From Malassezia japonica (taxonomy: Eukaryota > Basidiomycota > Malasseziomycetes > Malasseziales > Malasseziaceae): 64,000 nt of DNA. The stretch is from NCBI RefSeq assembly GCF_029542785.1, contig NC_083370.1:310001-374000 (forward strand), written 5' to 3'. Made by a program: the position numbers and the translations under genes. Position 1 is the first letter of the stretch; every line of letters begins with the position of its first letter. Shown one piece after another: positions 42,737-52,406 of the stretch. The notes below the pieces were generated by a model, which did no database searches, was not told the DNA's origin, and saw only the letters and a list, made by a program, of their open reading frames with translations.

Positions 42737-43207
42737 TTATGCGACGAGGGCAATGAAAGTAGAAACGGCCGTAGCGCAAAGGAGCGCCAACTTGCTAGCC
42801 TCGATGACCGAGCGACTAGCTGCACCACTATGGGCACTGGTCGTGGCCGCGGCAATTCCATCGTTTGAGCCAGCCGAGCTGCTAGCGGCAGCGCTCCCTG
42901 CGGCGCTTCCAGAGGAGAACATCGCACCTGTGGTTGCGCGGTTCTTACCAATAGCGGACATCGAATATCCGTCTGAAGATATACGCATGACCCACGTTGT
43001 TCCGCCATTTTCGGTGGTAATTTCTTCATCACTGTAAGTCGGCTCGGCGAGAGCTTCTCCGCTACTTAACGTTAGGTATGGGCTTCCGTCCAACGACAAG
43101 GTCGTCTCTTGCCTTTGCACCAGCTTCGGCGCAGGAGTGGGAAAGTTAGCTGCACCAGCGAGTGCGGCAGTTAGGAGCACAAAAAGAGTAAGTTGGTACT
43201 GCATCAT
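42737..43207 (-). CDS. Small secreted GPI-type protein (tandem pair, member 2)
   Basis: 156 residues, paralogue of the preceding small protein: MMQYQLTLFVLLTAALAGAA signal peptide, PAPKLVQRQETTLSLDGSPY matching the partner's PELGKRATTTVSFNGDP, and a GPI-type tail SKLALLCATAVSTFIALVA. The middle is Ser/Ala/Gly-rich. TATATAA at 43241-43248 lies 34 bp before the ATG on the minus strand. Probably a cell-wall or surface protein; function unknown. Confidence 0.72.
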   Translation of the reverse strand: MMQYQLTLFVLLTAALAGAANFPTPAPKLVQRQETTLSLDGSPYLTLSSGEALAEPTYSDEEITTENGGTTWVMRISSDGYSMSAIGKNRATTGAMFSSGSAAGSAAASSSAGSNDGIAAATTSAHSGAASRSVIEASKLALLCATAVSTFIALVA

Positions 43208-43657
43208 AAGGTATGGAGAACGTTCTCAGCGGCGGGCTACTTATATAGCCGGTTTCCCACCAAGCATCACGAGGGAAGTACTTTATGTCTTGGCAGACCC
43301 TCTCTAGATTTGGTAACGAGGCTGGGCGTACATTACGCTCATCGGCATATGAAATAATTTGCACCGGGCGAATGAGCGTCCGACAATAGCGCAGTCTCGC
43401 ACGTTCCACCTATTTCTGGAGCGCATCCACGTCATTTGTGGCTGGTATCTGGCCTCTCTCTACGCAATATCGTGCGCAGTTATATGCACAGTTTCCATGT
43501 CCGTGGGGGCCGATGAGCCGGGGCGGGGTTCGACGTACCTTGGACCTGGGTGAACCCGCACCCCCCCAAATCGCGTGTCCTGGGCTGGTTCTTCGACATC
43601 TCATAGTCTCACGCACTCCTCGTATAATACAGTGTCTGACTACAAATACATCTCGTC
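43208..43657. other. Intergenic region, nothing recognised apart from a TATA box
   Basis: Promoter of the small GPI protein (TATATAA, minus strand, 43241-43248) and 3' flank of HOS2. No further gene seen. Confidence 0.4.
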
Positions 43658-45032
43658 CTACTCTTCTTCCTTGACGGGCTCATCGACCCACCCTCCGGCC
43701 AAGTCCGGCGGGAGTTCGTGCATCTGCACGCTAGGTGCGCCGTGCATGTAGCGGAGCTGTTCCAAGATCTGGACGCGGATGCGTTCCAAGCTGGACCGCG
43801 GGTTTTGGTTCTCGACACGCGCCAACAGAGGCTCATGGAGACGGTGTGTCGGCGCAAAAAAGGCATCGTACGGCGTATTCGGCAGGTCGTCCGGCACTTG
43901 CGTCCCTGTGAGGACCGACGTCTCGTACGTCCAGCATCGTGCAACGTTGCGAATCGTATATCCGCCACCGCCCAAGACAAGCAGCGGGATACCAAACGCC
44001 TTGGTAAACGCGACGCACTCGCCGTGTCCCGCGATACTCAAATTAAAACATCCCAAGCGATCGAGGCCGAGCGAGTCTGCGCCGCACTGCAGCACAATCG
44101 CGCCCGGGCGGAACGTGTAGATACACGGCTCAATCACACTCTTGAACAGCGAGACATAGGCGCTGTCGTCGATTCCGTCCTGGAGCGGCACATTCAGGCA
44201 AAAGTGCTTCCCGAGTCCGATGCCCACTTCCGAGATGTCGCCCGTGCACGGAAAAAAGTCGTTGCCGTACTTGTGGAACGAGACGGTCAGGACACGGTTC
44301 GACGTGTAGAATGCTTCCTGGACGCCGTCGCCGTGGTGGATATCGATGTCGATGTACAAGACACGTGGATACGTCCGCAGCAATTCCAGAATCGCGAGGA
44401 CGATGTCGTTGATGTAGCAGAATCCGCTCGCCTCAAACTTTTTCGCGTGGTGCAGACCACCGGTCCAGTTGATCGCGACGTCGGTCGTGCCCGCGGCGAG
44501 GCGCCGTGCCGCGGCGAGCGACGCGCCCGAGTACGCCCGGCAAAAGTCGTACATTCCGTCAAACACCGGGCAGTCATCGGCAAAGTTGAAGCGCGTAAAT
44601 GCGGCCGAGAGCGGTGTGGAAGGATTGACCGTGCTCAAAAAGTCGACATAGTCGCTATCGTGAAACATTTCGAGCTCTTCGCGCGTCGCCCAACGCGGGG
44701 AATACACGTCCATATACTTGTGCAGCCCGTATCCGTGCACGAGCCGATTCGTGAGCGCAAGGCGCGCCGGTTTCATCGGGTGGCGTTCCCCATAGTGCTG
44801 TGTGAGTCGCTCCACGTACATAGTCGCTGACGCCCACCGGAAAGTAGTACGACACGCTCGGATTGGTGTGCGCCTGCGTATGTTTTGCGTCTGCGAGCAG
44901 CGCGCCTTGTGTCAGCTCCGGCGCGCCGTCACTCCCCGTCTTTGTCCGATCGTAAAAGAAGGGCGCGCTGGAAAACGTAGGCAGCGTGGGCTTCTCCGCG
45001 TTCGCCGCCGCGGCAAACTCCAGCACGACCAT
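43658..45032 (-). CDS. HOS2: Class I histone deacetylase Hos2 (Set3 complex type)
   Basis: Zn-dependent lysine deacetylase; 450 residues. A 22-nt intron (44798-44819) joins [10 protein letters not shown] to [20 protein letters not shown]. Catalytic core: [62 protein letters not shown], and [19 protein letters not shown]. This [19 protein letters not shown] set is class I, and the short acidic tail (EEE) and N-terminus fit Hos2 better than Rpd3. The start at 45032 ([14 protein letters not shown]) is preferred; an in-frame ATG at 45125 would nearly touch the divergent SLC35F6-like gene. Confidence 0.9.
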
Positions 45033-45057
45033 CGCCGGTGGCAGCCAGCTTTTCTGC

Positions 45058-45063
45058 CACGTG
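45058..45063. promoter_or_regulatory. CACGTG E-box in the HOS2/SLC35F6 divergent promoter
   Basis: CACGTG between the two divergent start codons (105 bp apart). Confidence 0.4.
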
Positions 45064-45137
45064 ACTGATATTTTCCCTCCCACTGCATTGGTCAGCAATA
45101 GAGCGCGACGGAACGTGCCGAGCAATCCACTTGCACC

Positions 45138-46446
45138 ATGGCGGGAATGAACGCCCGTACCGGGCTGCTGGTGCTTGGCATGCTGGTCACTGGTATTTTG
45201 AATTCAATTGTATCAAAATGGTGCGTTTCCGAGCTAATGTAGGCAAGATATGCAGTGTGTGGAAAACTGCGAGCCCGATAGCCCCGGGAAGCGCGTGGAG
45301 TACTCGCAGCCCGTCTGGCAAACGCTGCAGATGTTCATGGGCGAGCTGTGCTGCCTGGTCCCCTTTCTGTTCCGCATTGCGCGCCGCCGCTGGCGTCGGT
45401 ACCTGCGCGAAAAAGCGATGCAAAACGCCGAGAACCAGTCGTTGATCTCGGTGGACGAGTCCTACATTGTGCCGTACGGCGGTGTGCACGCCTCCTTTTT
45501 GCGTGTCAATGTGCCGAACCTCTTTGGCGGCTTCATGCCTGTGGATACGGAAGGCGGCACTGGCCGTATGCGCCAGCGCGGCGTGCACTGGACCACGACC
45601 GCGGTGCTGTTCCTCTTCCCCGCCGCGTGCGATATCTGCGCGACGACGCTGATGAATGCGGCGCTGATCATCATGCCCGTGAGTATTTACCAGATGACGC
45701 GTGGTGCGCTGGTGCTGTGGGTCGGCCTGTTTAGTGTGCTCTTTTTGCACCACCACTTGCGTCTGTACGAATGGCTGAGTCTCTTGATGGTCATGCTCGG
45801 TGTCGCGATTGTGGGCCTGAGCAGCGTGCTCGTGCACCCCAAGCCGACGATGGCGCTCCTGGCCTACGTCACGAACACGAATGATGCGAGTGCAGCGGTG
45901 AATGCGATTCTCGGTCTGTGCATGGTCCTCTTTGCCCAGATCTTTGCCGCGATGCAGTTTGTCTATGAAGAAAAGGTGATGGGCGACCACGAGGTGGAGC
46001 CGACGCTTGCCGTCGGTCTCGAGGGCCTGTTTGGCTCGCTGCTTGTCCTGATCCTCATGCCGATTCTGCACTTCTTTATCGGCTCGACCAAGGCCGGGCA
46101 CGGCGGCTTCTTTGACATGGTCACCGGCTGGCACCAGCTGATCGACAACCCCCCCGTGCTGTGGGGCTCGGCGGCGTGTGCCGCGAGCATTGCGCTGTAC
46201 AACATGTTTGGCCTGAGCGTCACGCGCACGGTGAGCGCCACGGCGCGCAGCACCATCGACACGTTCCGCACGCTCGGCATCTGTGCCGTGAGTCTGTGGC
46301 TCGGCTGGGAGGTCCTGCAGCCGCTGAGCGGCCTGCTGCAAGGCCTGGGCTTTGCTTCGCTTGCGTACGGAACCTTTGTTTTCAACGGAGTCGTGGCCCC
46401 TCCCTCGTTCCTGCTGACCGAGGAGGAGCGCGCGGCCCAAGCCTAG
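45138..46446 (+). CDS. SLC35F6-like nucleotide-sugar-transporter family membrane protein
   Basis: Polytopic membrane protein of 428 residues of the drug/metabolite transporter fold. A 22-nt intron (45221-45242) joins MLVTGILNSIVSKW to QDMQCVENCE. This KWQDMQC arrangement, with a long hydrophilic loop after the second helix, is typical of SLC35F6 (lysosomal/mitochondrial in animals). Later helices include SIYQMTRGALVLWVGLFSVL, YEWLSLLMVMLGVAIVGLSS, and LGICAVSLWLGWEVL. TARSTIDTFRT is another conserved piece. The substrate is unknown. Confidence 0.82.
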
Positions 46447-46532
46447 TTTGATACCCCCTGTAGAGGTCCGTAAACGCGTCGCATACAAACAACGATCCAT
46501 ATCCATACACGCTACGGTACACTACACTCGCT

Positions 46533-48992
46533 TTACTCGTTGCCAAAGCGCATACCCTCCTCGATGGCAAGCACCAGCTTGTTTTCCAGCACCTCCATCG
46601 AAGGGTAAGGCGGCAGGTCGATGCGGTTGAAGCACGTGTGCGACTTGGGCAGCTGGTTCACCTCGCCCGACTTCTCGATGGTGAAGCGGCGCGGTCCGTC
46701 GGAGCCCTGCAGGTCCTTGAAACCGTTCACCGGGATACGCGAGGTACCGGTGGCGAACTGCAGCAGGCGCGAGCGCTGCTCGGCGGGCCACTTTTGGACG
46801 CACTGCCAGAACCACTGCACGACGTCGTCCTGCTCGCTGAACCCACGGTAGTCCGTGAAGCGCTTCCAGTCGTCCACGTCGATCTCCGACATACCGCCCA
46901 TGAGCAGCTCGAGCTCGCGCTCGTCGAACACGTTGATCAAATCCAGCGGAATCAGCTCCGAGAAGCCCGAGATAAACGCGCGGAACTGCTCCTCGACACG
47001 CGTCACGATACGCCACTCGATCATGCGCTCGACGTACTCGCGCTTGTTTTCGTCGGTGACCTCGATGTTCTCGCCGTTCGGCTTGAGCTCGACGGTGATC
47101 ATCTCGCCGAACTTGTCCTCGATCGCGGAGAAGGACTCCTCCATGATGCCCTCGATCGGGTTGTCGAGCATCCACTGCAGCGAGCGGTGGTAGTCTGCGT
47201 CGACGCTCTCCATGTCCGACAGGAGAATCTTTTTCTTGAGGATCATCTTGTAGAAGGACACGATAAAGTGAGCGTCGAGGAAGCGGCGGTGGAAGATGGC
47301 CAGGCCGAGCACACGGCCGATGAACTTGAAGTAGTTCAGGTGCTCGGGGTTGATGCCCGAGTGCGGGTTGATCTGCAGCGTGTAGTTGTCGTGCGCGCTG
47401 TACTCAAACAGACAGTAGAAGGGATTAAACATTTCGTGGGAAAGCAGGAAGAAGAACTCACGCGAGACACCGCCGTAATCGAGCGCGTCCTCGCCCTCAA
47501 ACTTGATCATGAGGCGCTTCTTGAGATCGTTCGGCTGCTGCCGCATGATCTCCGCGTACGAGTCCTCAAAGATGTGCGTGCGGCGCACCTTGACGTGGCA
47601 CTGGCCAGGGATCGGGCGCAGCGCGGGCTGCGAGCGGAAGTAGATGAGCTTGCGCCTAAAGTCGCGCTTGTACTGCGGCACGTTTTGGTCGAGCGAGCTG
47701 GGGAGACGGGGGTCGTCCCACGTCGTCGTCTTTGTGTTGTGGTCCACAAAGTAGACGCGGGCGGTCGACGTGAGACGCATCTCCCAGCCGCTCGGCAGGG
47801 GGCCGAGCTGGCTCACGCTCTGCGGCTGCAGGCTCAAGTTGTTGCCGTTGGGGCCCATGATGCGCAGGATCTGCTGCCTGCGGGGGTCGACCCACGTCGT
47901 GGTGCGCGTGTTGTGGTCCACAAAGTAGGGGCGGCCCTCGGCCGTGGTGCGCTGCTCCCAGCCGCTGGGCAGGGGGCCCGAGCCGTTGGCCGTCGCACTG
48001 CTCGCCGCAGAGACCGGCGCATTGTCGCCCTGGCTGCCGCCCGCATTTCCTTGGCCGTTTTCCACGCCAAGGAAGTCGTCGGCGACCGCCATATTGTTCA
48101 TGCGCACGCGGTCCACCTCGGCATTCTGGCGCTGGGTCGCAGCGTCGTGCGAGGGGCGCGTCCACGTCGTCGAGCGCGTGTTGTGGTCGACATAGTAGGT
48201 GCGGCCCAGGTGGTCCGTACGGCGCTCCCAGCCCTGCGGCAAGGGGCCCTGGTCGTCCGCACGCGACTCGCTCGCGTGGCGCGCAAGCGCCGTCGCGCCC
48301 GGGCTCACCACCGGCGCGTTTGCGCTCGGGACCGAGAGGCTCGGCGCGCGCTGGCTGGCCGTGTCCTGCGACACGACCACCGGCACGGCCGGGTCGAGCG
48401 ACGAGCCGTCCGGGCGCGTGTGCTCGACCGGCGCCTGGACAACCGGTGCCGTGGCACGCGGCGCCTCGGTCTCGACCGCCGGAGCAGCCGGCGTGGGCGA
48501 CGAGACGTCAACGGCCGGGACCGGCGCCGGGGCCGCCTGCGCCTGCGACGACGCGCTCTCGTGGGGCAGCGGCGCAGAGACGTTCGTGTTTAGGTCAATG
48601 ATCAGCTTGCCGTGCACGACGAGGTTGTCGTTCGACTTCTTCAGGTCGCGCGTGAGGAGCGCCTTCCCGCCGAGCTCGAGGTCAATCACGTCTGCGACGC
48701 GGACGTTGATAACGCCGAGGAAGCCCTGGTCGCGCTTCTTGAACTTTTTCTGGTCAAAGATCTGCACGGCAACTACCGAGGCGTCGTTCACGGTGATGTC
48801 AAACGAGTCATTCCAGTAGGGGTTGAGCGTCTTTTTGATCACCGACGTGGTGTGGGTCTGCTCGCCATCCACCGTAACGATCGCAAATGGGTCGGGCAGG
48901 CGAAATACATCGCGCTTCGACAATCCATCCGCAGCGACAACGGTGATGCGCACCTTGCGCGCCATCCGTCCCGGGGCAGCAGCGCTCACCAT
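46533..48992 (-). CDS. RSP5: HECT E3 ubiquitin ligase Rsp5 (NEDD4 family)
   Basis: Ubiquitin ligase for membrane-protein sorting, transcription and lipid regulation; 819 residues, no intron. An N-terminal C2 domain ([20 protein letters not shown]) is followed by a Pro/Ala-rich linker. Three WW domains start near residues 249, 338 and 397 ([38 protein letters not shown]). The HECT domain fills about 470-819, with catalytic Cys 787 in [13 protein letters not shown]. The start at 48992 (MVSAAAPGR) or 48965 ([10 protein letters not shown]) cannot be decided. Divergent from the MZM1-bL31m gene with two CACGTG sites in between. Confidence 0.96.
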   Translation of the reverse strand: MVSAAAPGRMARKVRITVVAADGLSKRDVFRLPDPFAIVTVDGEQTHTTSVIKKTLNPYWNDSFDITVNDASVVAVQIFDQKKFKKRDQGFLGVINVRVADVIDLELGGKALLTRDLKKSNDNLVVHGKLIIDLNTNVSAPLPHESASSQAQAAPAPVPAVDVSSPTPAAPAVETEAPRATAPVVQAPVEHTRPDGSSLDPAVPVVVSQDTASQRAPSLSVPSANAPVVSPGATALARHASESRADDQGPLPQGWERRTDHLGRTYYVDHNTRSTTWTRPSHDAATQRQNAEVDRVRMNNMAVADDFLGVENGQGNAGGSQGDNAPVSAASSATANGSGPLPSGWEQRTTAEGRPYFVDHNTRTTTWVDPRRQQILRIMGPNGNNLSLQPQSVSQLGPLPSGWEMRLTSTARVYFVDHNTKTTTWDDPRLPSSLDQNVPQYKRDFRRKLIYFRSQPALRPIPGQCHVKVRRTHIFEDSYAEIMRQQPNDLKKRLMIKFEGEDALDYGGVSREFFFLLSHEMFNPFYCLFEYSAHDNYTLQINPHSGINPEHLNYFKFIGRVLGLAIFHRRFLDAHFIVSFYKMILKKKILLSDMESVDADYHRSLQWMLDNPIEGIMEESFSAIEDKFGEMITVELKPNGENIEVTDENKREYVERMIEWRIVTRVEEQFRAFISGFSELIPLDLINVFDERELELLMGGMSEIDVDDWKRFTDYRGFSEQDDVVQWFWQCVQKWPAEQRSRLLQFATGTSRIPVNGFKDLQGSDGPRRFTIEKSGEVNQLPKSHTCFNRIDLPPYPSMEVLENKLVLAIEEGMRFGNE

Positions 48993-49047
48993 CCTAACTC
49001 TGCGACGGTGGCCAGGAGGAACGGCGCGTGGCGCCGCCACAGCCCCC

Positions 49048-49066
49048 ACGTGCCAGCGCCACGTGC
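49048..49066. promoter_or_regulatory. Two CACGTG E-boxes in the RSP5/MZM1 divergent promoter
   Basis: CACGTG at 49048-49053 and 49061-49066, 13 bp apart, in an 86-bp intergenic space. Confidence 0.45.
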
Positions 49067-49078
49067 TTTTCTCTGACC

Positions 49079-49858
49079 ATGTCCGCGTTCTCAGCCGCGC
49101 AGCAGCAGCGCGCCACGGCGCTCTACCGCTCGCTGCTCCGCACGACGCGTGCGCTCTTTGCGGGCGATGCGCATGCGACCCAGGCAGCGTACGACGAAAC
49201 ACGGCGCAAGTTCCTCGAAGCGCGCACGGAGCGCGATGCGCAAAAAATTGACGAGGGCCTCGAGATGGGCGAGCAGATCGTCTATTTGCTGAAGCACAAT
49301 GTCGTGCAAGGCGTTGACGAGGACCAGTCGCAAAGATACAAGCTGCGGTTTACCAAGGATACCGAGCTCGGCTCGAACGACAGCATCAAGGTGCGCCCGG
49401 CGCCGTCGCTCGCCGAGATCAAAAAATCGCGGGGATCGCGCACGTCGTGTGCGGGGCTGCACACCGCCGCGCGGCCGCAGGTGCGTGCGTACTCGACACG
49501 CGCACGCGACGAGAAGCTGCCCCGCCCGGTGCCGCAGTTTCCGCAGCGCGTGCTGCTCGCCGACGGCTCGTCGATCCAGCTGACCACGACGTCGCCCCGC
49601 CACCTCACGCGCCTGACGCGCGACTATACGAACCACCCGCTGTGGAACCCGACGATGGGCCACCGCACGGATGCTGATACGGAGGACGACACCGGCCGCC
49701 TCGGCCGCTTCCGCCGCCGCTTTGCGGAGGAGGCCGCGCAGGCGCAGCAGTCCATCTCGTTCGACGAGGGCGACCTCGACTGGATGAGTGGTGGCCGCGA
49801 GGCGCGCGAGGGCACGCCGATGGTTACCAAGAAGGCCAAGGGCAAGGGCCGCAAATAA
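49079..49858 (+). CDS. Fusion of complex III assembly factor Mzm1 (LYR protein) with mitoribosomal protein bL31m
   Basis: A single 259-residue open frame with no stop. Residues 1 to about 110 are Mzm1/LYRM7, which chaperones the Rieske protein into complex [33 protein letters not shown], and the C-terminal [18 protein letters not shown]. Next comes a basic stretch like a mitochondrial presequence ([20 protein letters not shown]). Residues 150-259 are bL31m ([20 protein letters not shown], then [11 protein letters not shown]). Both halves act in the matrix. Cleavage after import into two products is inferred, as is the possibility of an unseen intron or alternative transcript. The stop is 12 bp from the ECM2 stop. 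Confidence 0.85.
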   Translation: MSAFSAAQQQRATALYRSLLRTTRALFAGDAHATQAAYDETRRKFLEARTERDAQKIDEGLEMGEQIVYLLKHNVVQGVDEDQSQRYKLRFTKDTELGSNDSIKVRPAPSLAEIKKSRGSRTSCAGLHTAARPQVRAYSTRARDEKLPRPVPQFPQRVLLADGSSIQLTTTSPRHLTRLTRDYTNHPLWNPTMGHRTDADTEDDTGRLGRFRRRFAEEAAQAQQSISFDEGDLDWMSGGREAREGTPMVTKKAKGKGRK

Positions 49859-49870
49859 AAGCTAGGTAGA

Positions 49871-50825
49871 CTATGCACTTTCCTTGGCAGGCGTCCGGCC
49901 CCAGGCCAGCCTGACCTCTTTTCCATCGATCTCGACCTTTACTGCGAGGCTCTCCGCGGCGCGCTCGGCGGCGTCGCGCGAGGTAAAGTTGACAAAGGCG
50001 CAATGCGACGCGGGGACGAGCGTCACGCCGCGGATCTGCTCCTGCTTCAGGCCGGGCACGGACGCGAGGAACGCGGCGCGCAGGCTCTCTTCGCTCATCT
50101 CGGGCAGGCCCGAGAGAAAGAGCGACATGATCATGGGGTTCGCCGGGGGCACGAGTCCTTTGGCGCTTGCGTGCTTTTGGAGGATGGAGCGTGCGACGTG
50201 GTCGTTGGTGCCGTGGTAGCGGTCCGCGACGCTCTGCTTCGGATTCTCGGTGGGAATCTCGTGGCGGTACGGGCACGCCTCGCCGCGCGTGCAGGCACCG
50301 CGCGCGTAGAACGAGCAGACGTGCGGCCGATTCCGCTTATAGTCCGGCGTGTCGCGCGCGAGCTTCTCGAGGACGGCGTGGCCCGCACGCTGCGGCCCCG
50401 AGCTCGGCGTATTCTGCTCCTCGCCCATGACCGCCTCCATGCGGTTCACGTAGTACTGGCGGTTGATGTCCGAGGTGGGTATCGCACTCTGGATGTTGAG
50501 CGCCGTGTCGCGGACGTGCGTCGGGAGCTGGTAGTCGAGGTCAAGGATACACGTCTGGCACACATTCTTCAGCTTCGCACACGTCGTGCAGATCTCCGTC
50601 TTCTTGAACCGCATCCCTGCGCCGGGGTTCCAGCGGAAGACGGTAAAGGGGCGGCCACAGACCTTGCACTCTTTGCCGAGGTGCTGCTTCGACATGCGCA
50701 CGTACGGGTTCGGACCGAGGCACGTCTCACACAGAATCGGCGTGTCCGCGCTCGAGGAGCCCGCGCTCGCGGCGCCCTGCTTGTTCAGGAAGCCATAGGA
50801 CTGCGTCAGCCACAAAACGTACCAT
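49871..50825 (-). CDS. ECM2: Splicing factor Ecm2/Slt11 (RBM22, cwf5 family)
   Basis: Spliceosome active-site RNA-binding protein; 310 residues. The first coding exon is just the ATG (50823-50825); a 22-nt intron (50801-50822) joins it to TCC TAT GGC. The N-terminus then reads MSYGFLNKQG, followed by the zinc-binding PILCETCLGPNPYVRMSK, ECKVCGRPFTVFRW, and KTEICTTCAKLKNVCQTC. A CCCH finger (VCSFYARGACTRGEACPYRH) and a C-terminal RRM (LFLSGLPEMSEESLRAAF, AFVNFTSRDAAERA) follow. The domain order matches RBM22. Start codons of this gene and NMT1 are 30 bp apart on opposite strands. Confidence 0.93.
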
Positions 50826-50841
50826 GGTGGACGACAAATGC

Positions 50842-50847
50842 CACGTG
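50842..50847. promoter_or_regulatory. CACGTG E-box in the ECM2/NMT1 divergent promoter
   Basis: CACGTG lies in the 30 bp between the opposed start codons; if NMT1 starts at 50838 it would be coding. Confidence 0.4.
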
Positions 50848-50855
50848 GTAACACG

Positions 50856-52406
50856 ATGTCAAACGAGGCCCCCAAAGACGCCCAAGGCCTGCAGAACCTC
50901 GCACGCCTGATGGCGATGCTCGACACGGACGCGCGCGCGCCCAAAGCCCCGAGCGAGCACAAGTTCTGGAAGACGCAGCCGGTGGTCCAGCCGGGCGACC
51001 ATCCCTCGCTCGCCGAGGGGCCGATCCACCCGGACCTGCCCCCGGAACAGGTGCGTGGGACGCCGTACCCCTTGCCGGCGGACTTTGTCTGGGACACTAT
51101 CGACATGGACGACGACGCGCAGCTCCTCGAGGTGTACGAGCTGCTCACGGCTAACTACGTCGAGGACGACGAGTCGACGATGCGCTTCAAATACTCTGCC
51201 GAGTTCCTGCACTGGGCGCTGCGTCACCCCGGCTACAACAAGACATGGCACGTCGGCGTGCGTGTCGCATCCACCAAGAAGCTCGTCGCATTCATCGCGG
51301 GCATCCCCCAGGAGCTGCGCGTGCGCGACACCGCGCGCCAGACCACCGAAATCAACTTTTTGTGCGTGCACAAGAAGCTGCGCTCCAAGCGCCTTGCGCC
51401 GGTGCTCATCAAGGAGGTGACGCGCCGCTGCAACCTCAGCGGCATCTTCCAGGCGATATACACGGTGGGATCGGTGCTGCCGACGCCGGTGTCGTGCACA
51501 CGCTACTACCACCGCACGCTCGATGCATCCAAGCTGCTGGATATTGGCTTTAGCGCGGTGCCGGAAGGCATGTCGCGCGACGCGCACGTCGCGCGCTACA
51601 CGCTCCCCAAGACGACCGCGATCGCGGGCCTGCGCGAGATGGCCCCCGCGGACGTGCCACAGGTCGGCGCGCTCCTGCGCCGCTACCTGCGCCGCTTTGA
51701 CATGGCGCCGCGCTATACCGACGCCGAAGTCGCGCACCTCTTCCTCAGCGGCCGCGGAAAGGAGCAGGCGGACGGAAAGCGCACCGGCCAGGTGACCTGG
51801 ACATACGTCGTGGAGAGCGAGGGGCGCATTACCGACTTCTTTTCGTTCTACTCGCTCCCCTCGTCGATCCTCGAGCATCCCAAGCACGACACGCTCGAGG
51901 CGGCCTACCTGTTTTACTATGCGAGCGAGTCGGCCTTTGCGACGCCCGCGCCGAAGCGCGCGCAGGACGACGCTACCGCGCCGTACGCGCGCGCCGAGGC
52001 CGACGGCACGCCGGCGTGGCAGCGCGCCGCGCTCTCGCGCCTCGGCGCGGCCGAGGCGAGCGACGAGGCGGACGTCGTGCCGTGGAACCAAGAGTCGCCC
52101 GAGCAAAAAGCCAAGCTCAAGGCGCGCCTGAACGAGCTCATGACCGACATGCTCGTCCTCGCCAAGCTGCACAACTTTGACGTGCTCAACTGCCTCACGG
52201 TCCTCGACAACCCCCTCTTTGCATCGGACCTCAAGTTTGGGCCGGGCGATGGATTCCTGCGCTTCTACCTCTTTAACTGGCGCGTCCAGCCGGTGGCCGG
52301 CGGCATGGGCCAGCGCGCCGGCGAGGCGGACCTCGATCCCGCCGCGACCGAGCGCAAGGCCGAGCCCACACGCGAGGGCTCGGGGAATGGTGTCGTGATG
52401 GTCTAG
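50856..52406 (+). CDS. NMT1: Glycylpeptide N-tetradecanoyltransferase (N-myristoyltransferase)
   Basis: Transfers myristate to N-terminal glycine; essential in several fungi and an antifungal target. The protein has 516 residues from 50856 (MSNEAPKDAQG); an in-frame ATG at 50838 overlaps the E-box. Signature blocks: EHKFWKTQPV, WDTIDMDDDAQLLEVYELL, YVEDDESTMRFKYS, EINFLCVHKKLRSKRLAPVL, and the C-terminal KFGPGDGFLRFYLFNWR. The protein ends GNGVVMV. In this family the last residue's carboxylate is the catalytic base, and yeast ends in a similar GVVML, so the C-terminus is intact. An Ala/Asp-rich insert at about 350-410 is lineage specific. Confidence 0.95.
   Translation: MSNEAPKDAQGLQNLARLMAMLDTDARAPKAPSEHKFWKTQPVVQPGDHPSLAEGPIHPDLPPEQVRGTPYPLPADFVWDTIDMDDDAQLLEVYELLTANYVEDDESTMRFKYSAEFLHWALRHPGYNKTWHVGVRVASTKKLVAFIAGIPQELRVRDTARQTTEINFLCVHKKLRSKRLAPVLIKEVTRRCNLSGIFQAIYTVGSVLPTPVSCTRYYHRTLDASKLLDIGFSAVPEGMSRDAHVARYTLPKTTAIAGLREMAPADVPQVGALLRRYLRRFDMAPRYTDAEVAHLFLSGRGKEQADGKRTGQVTWTYVVESEGRITDFFSFYSLPSSILEHPKHDTLEAAYLFYYASESAFATPAPKRAQDDATAPYARAEADGTPAWQRAALSRLGAAEASDEADVVPWNQESPEQKAKLKARLNELMTDMLVLAKLHNFDVLNCLTVLDNPLFASDLKFGPGDGFLRFYLFNWRVQPVAGGMGQRAGEADLDPAATERKAEPTREGSGNGVVMV

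Noticed and set aside
46638..48593. Plus-strand open frame of 651 codons opposite RSP5
   Set aside because: Antisense shadow. RSP5 on the minus strand has C2, WW and HECT domains.
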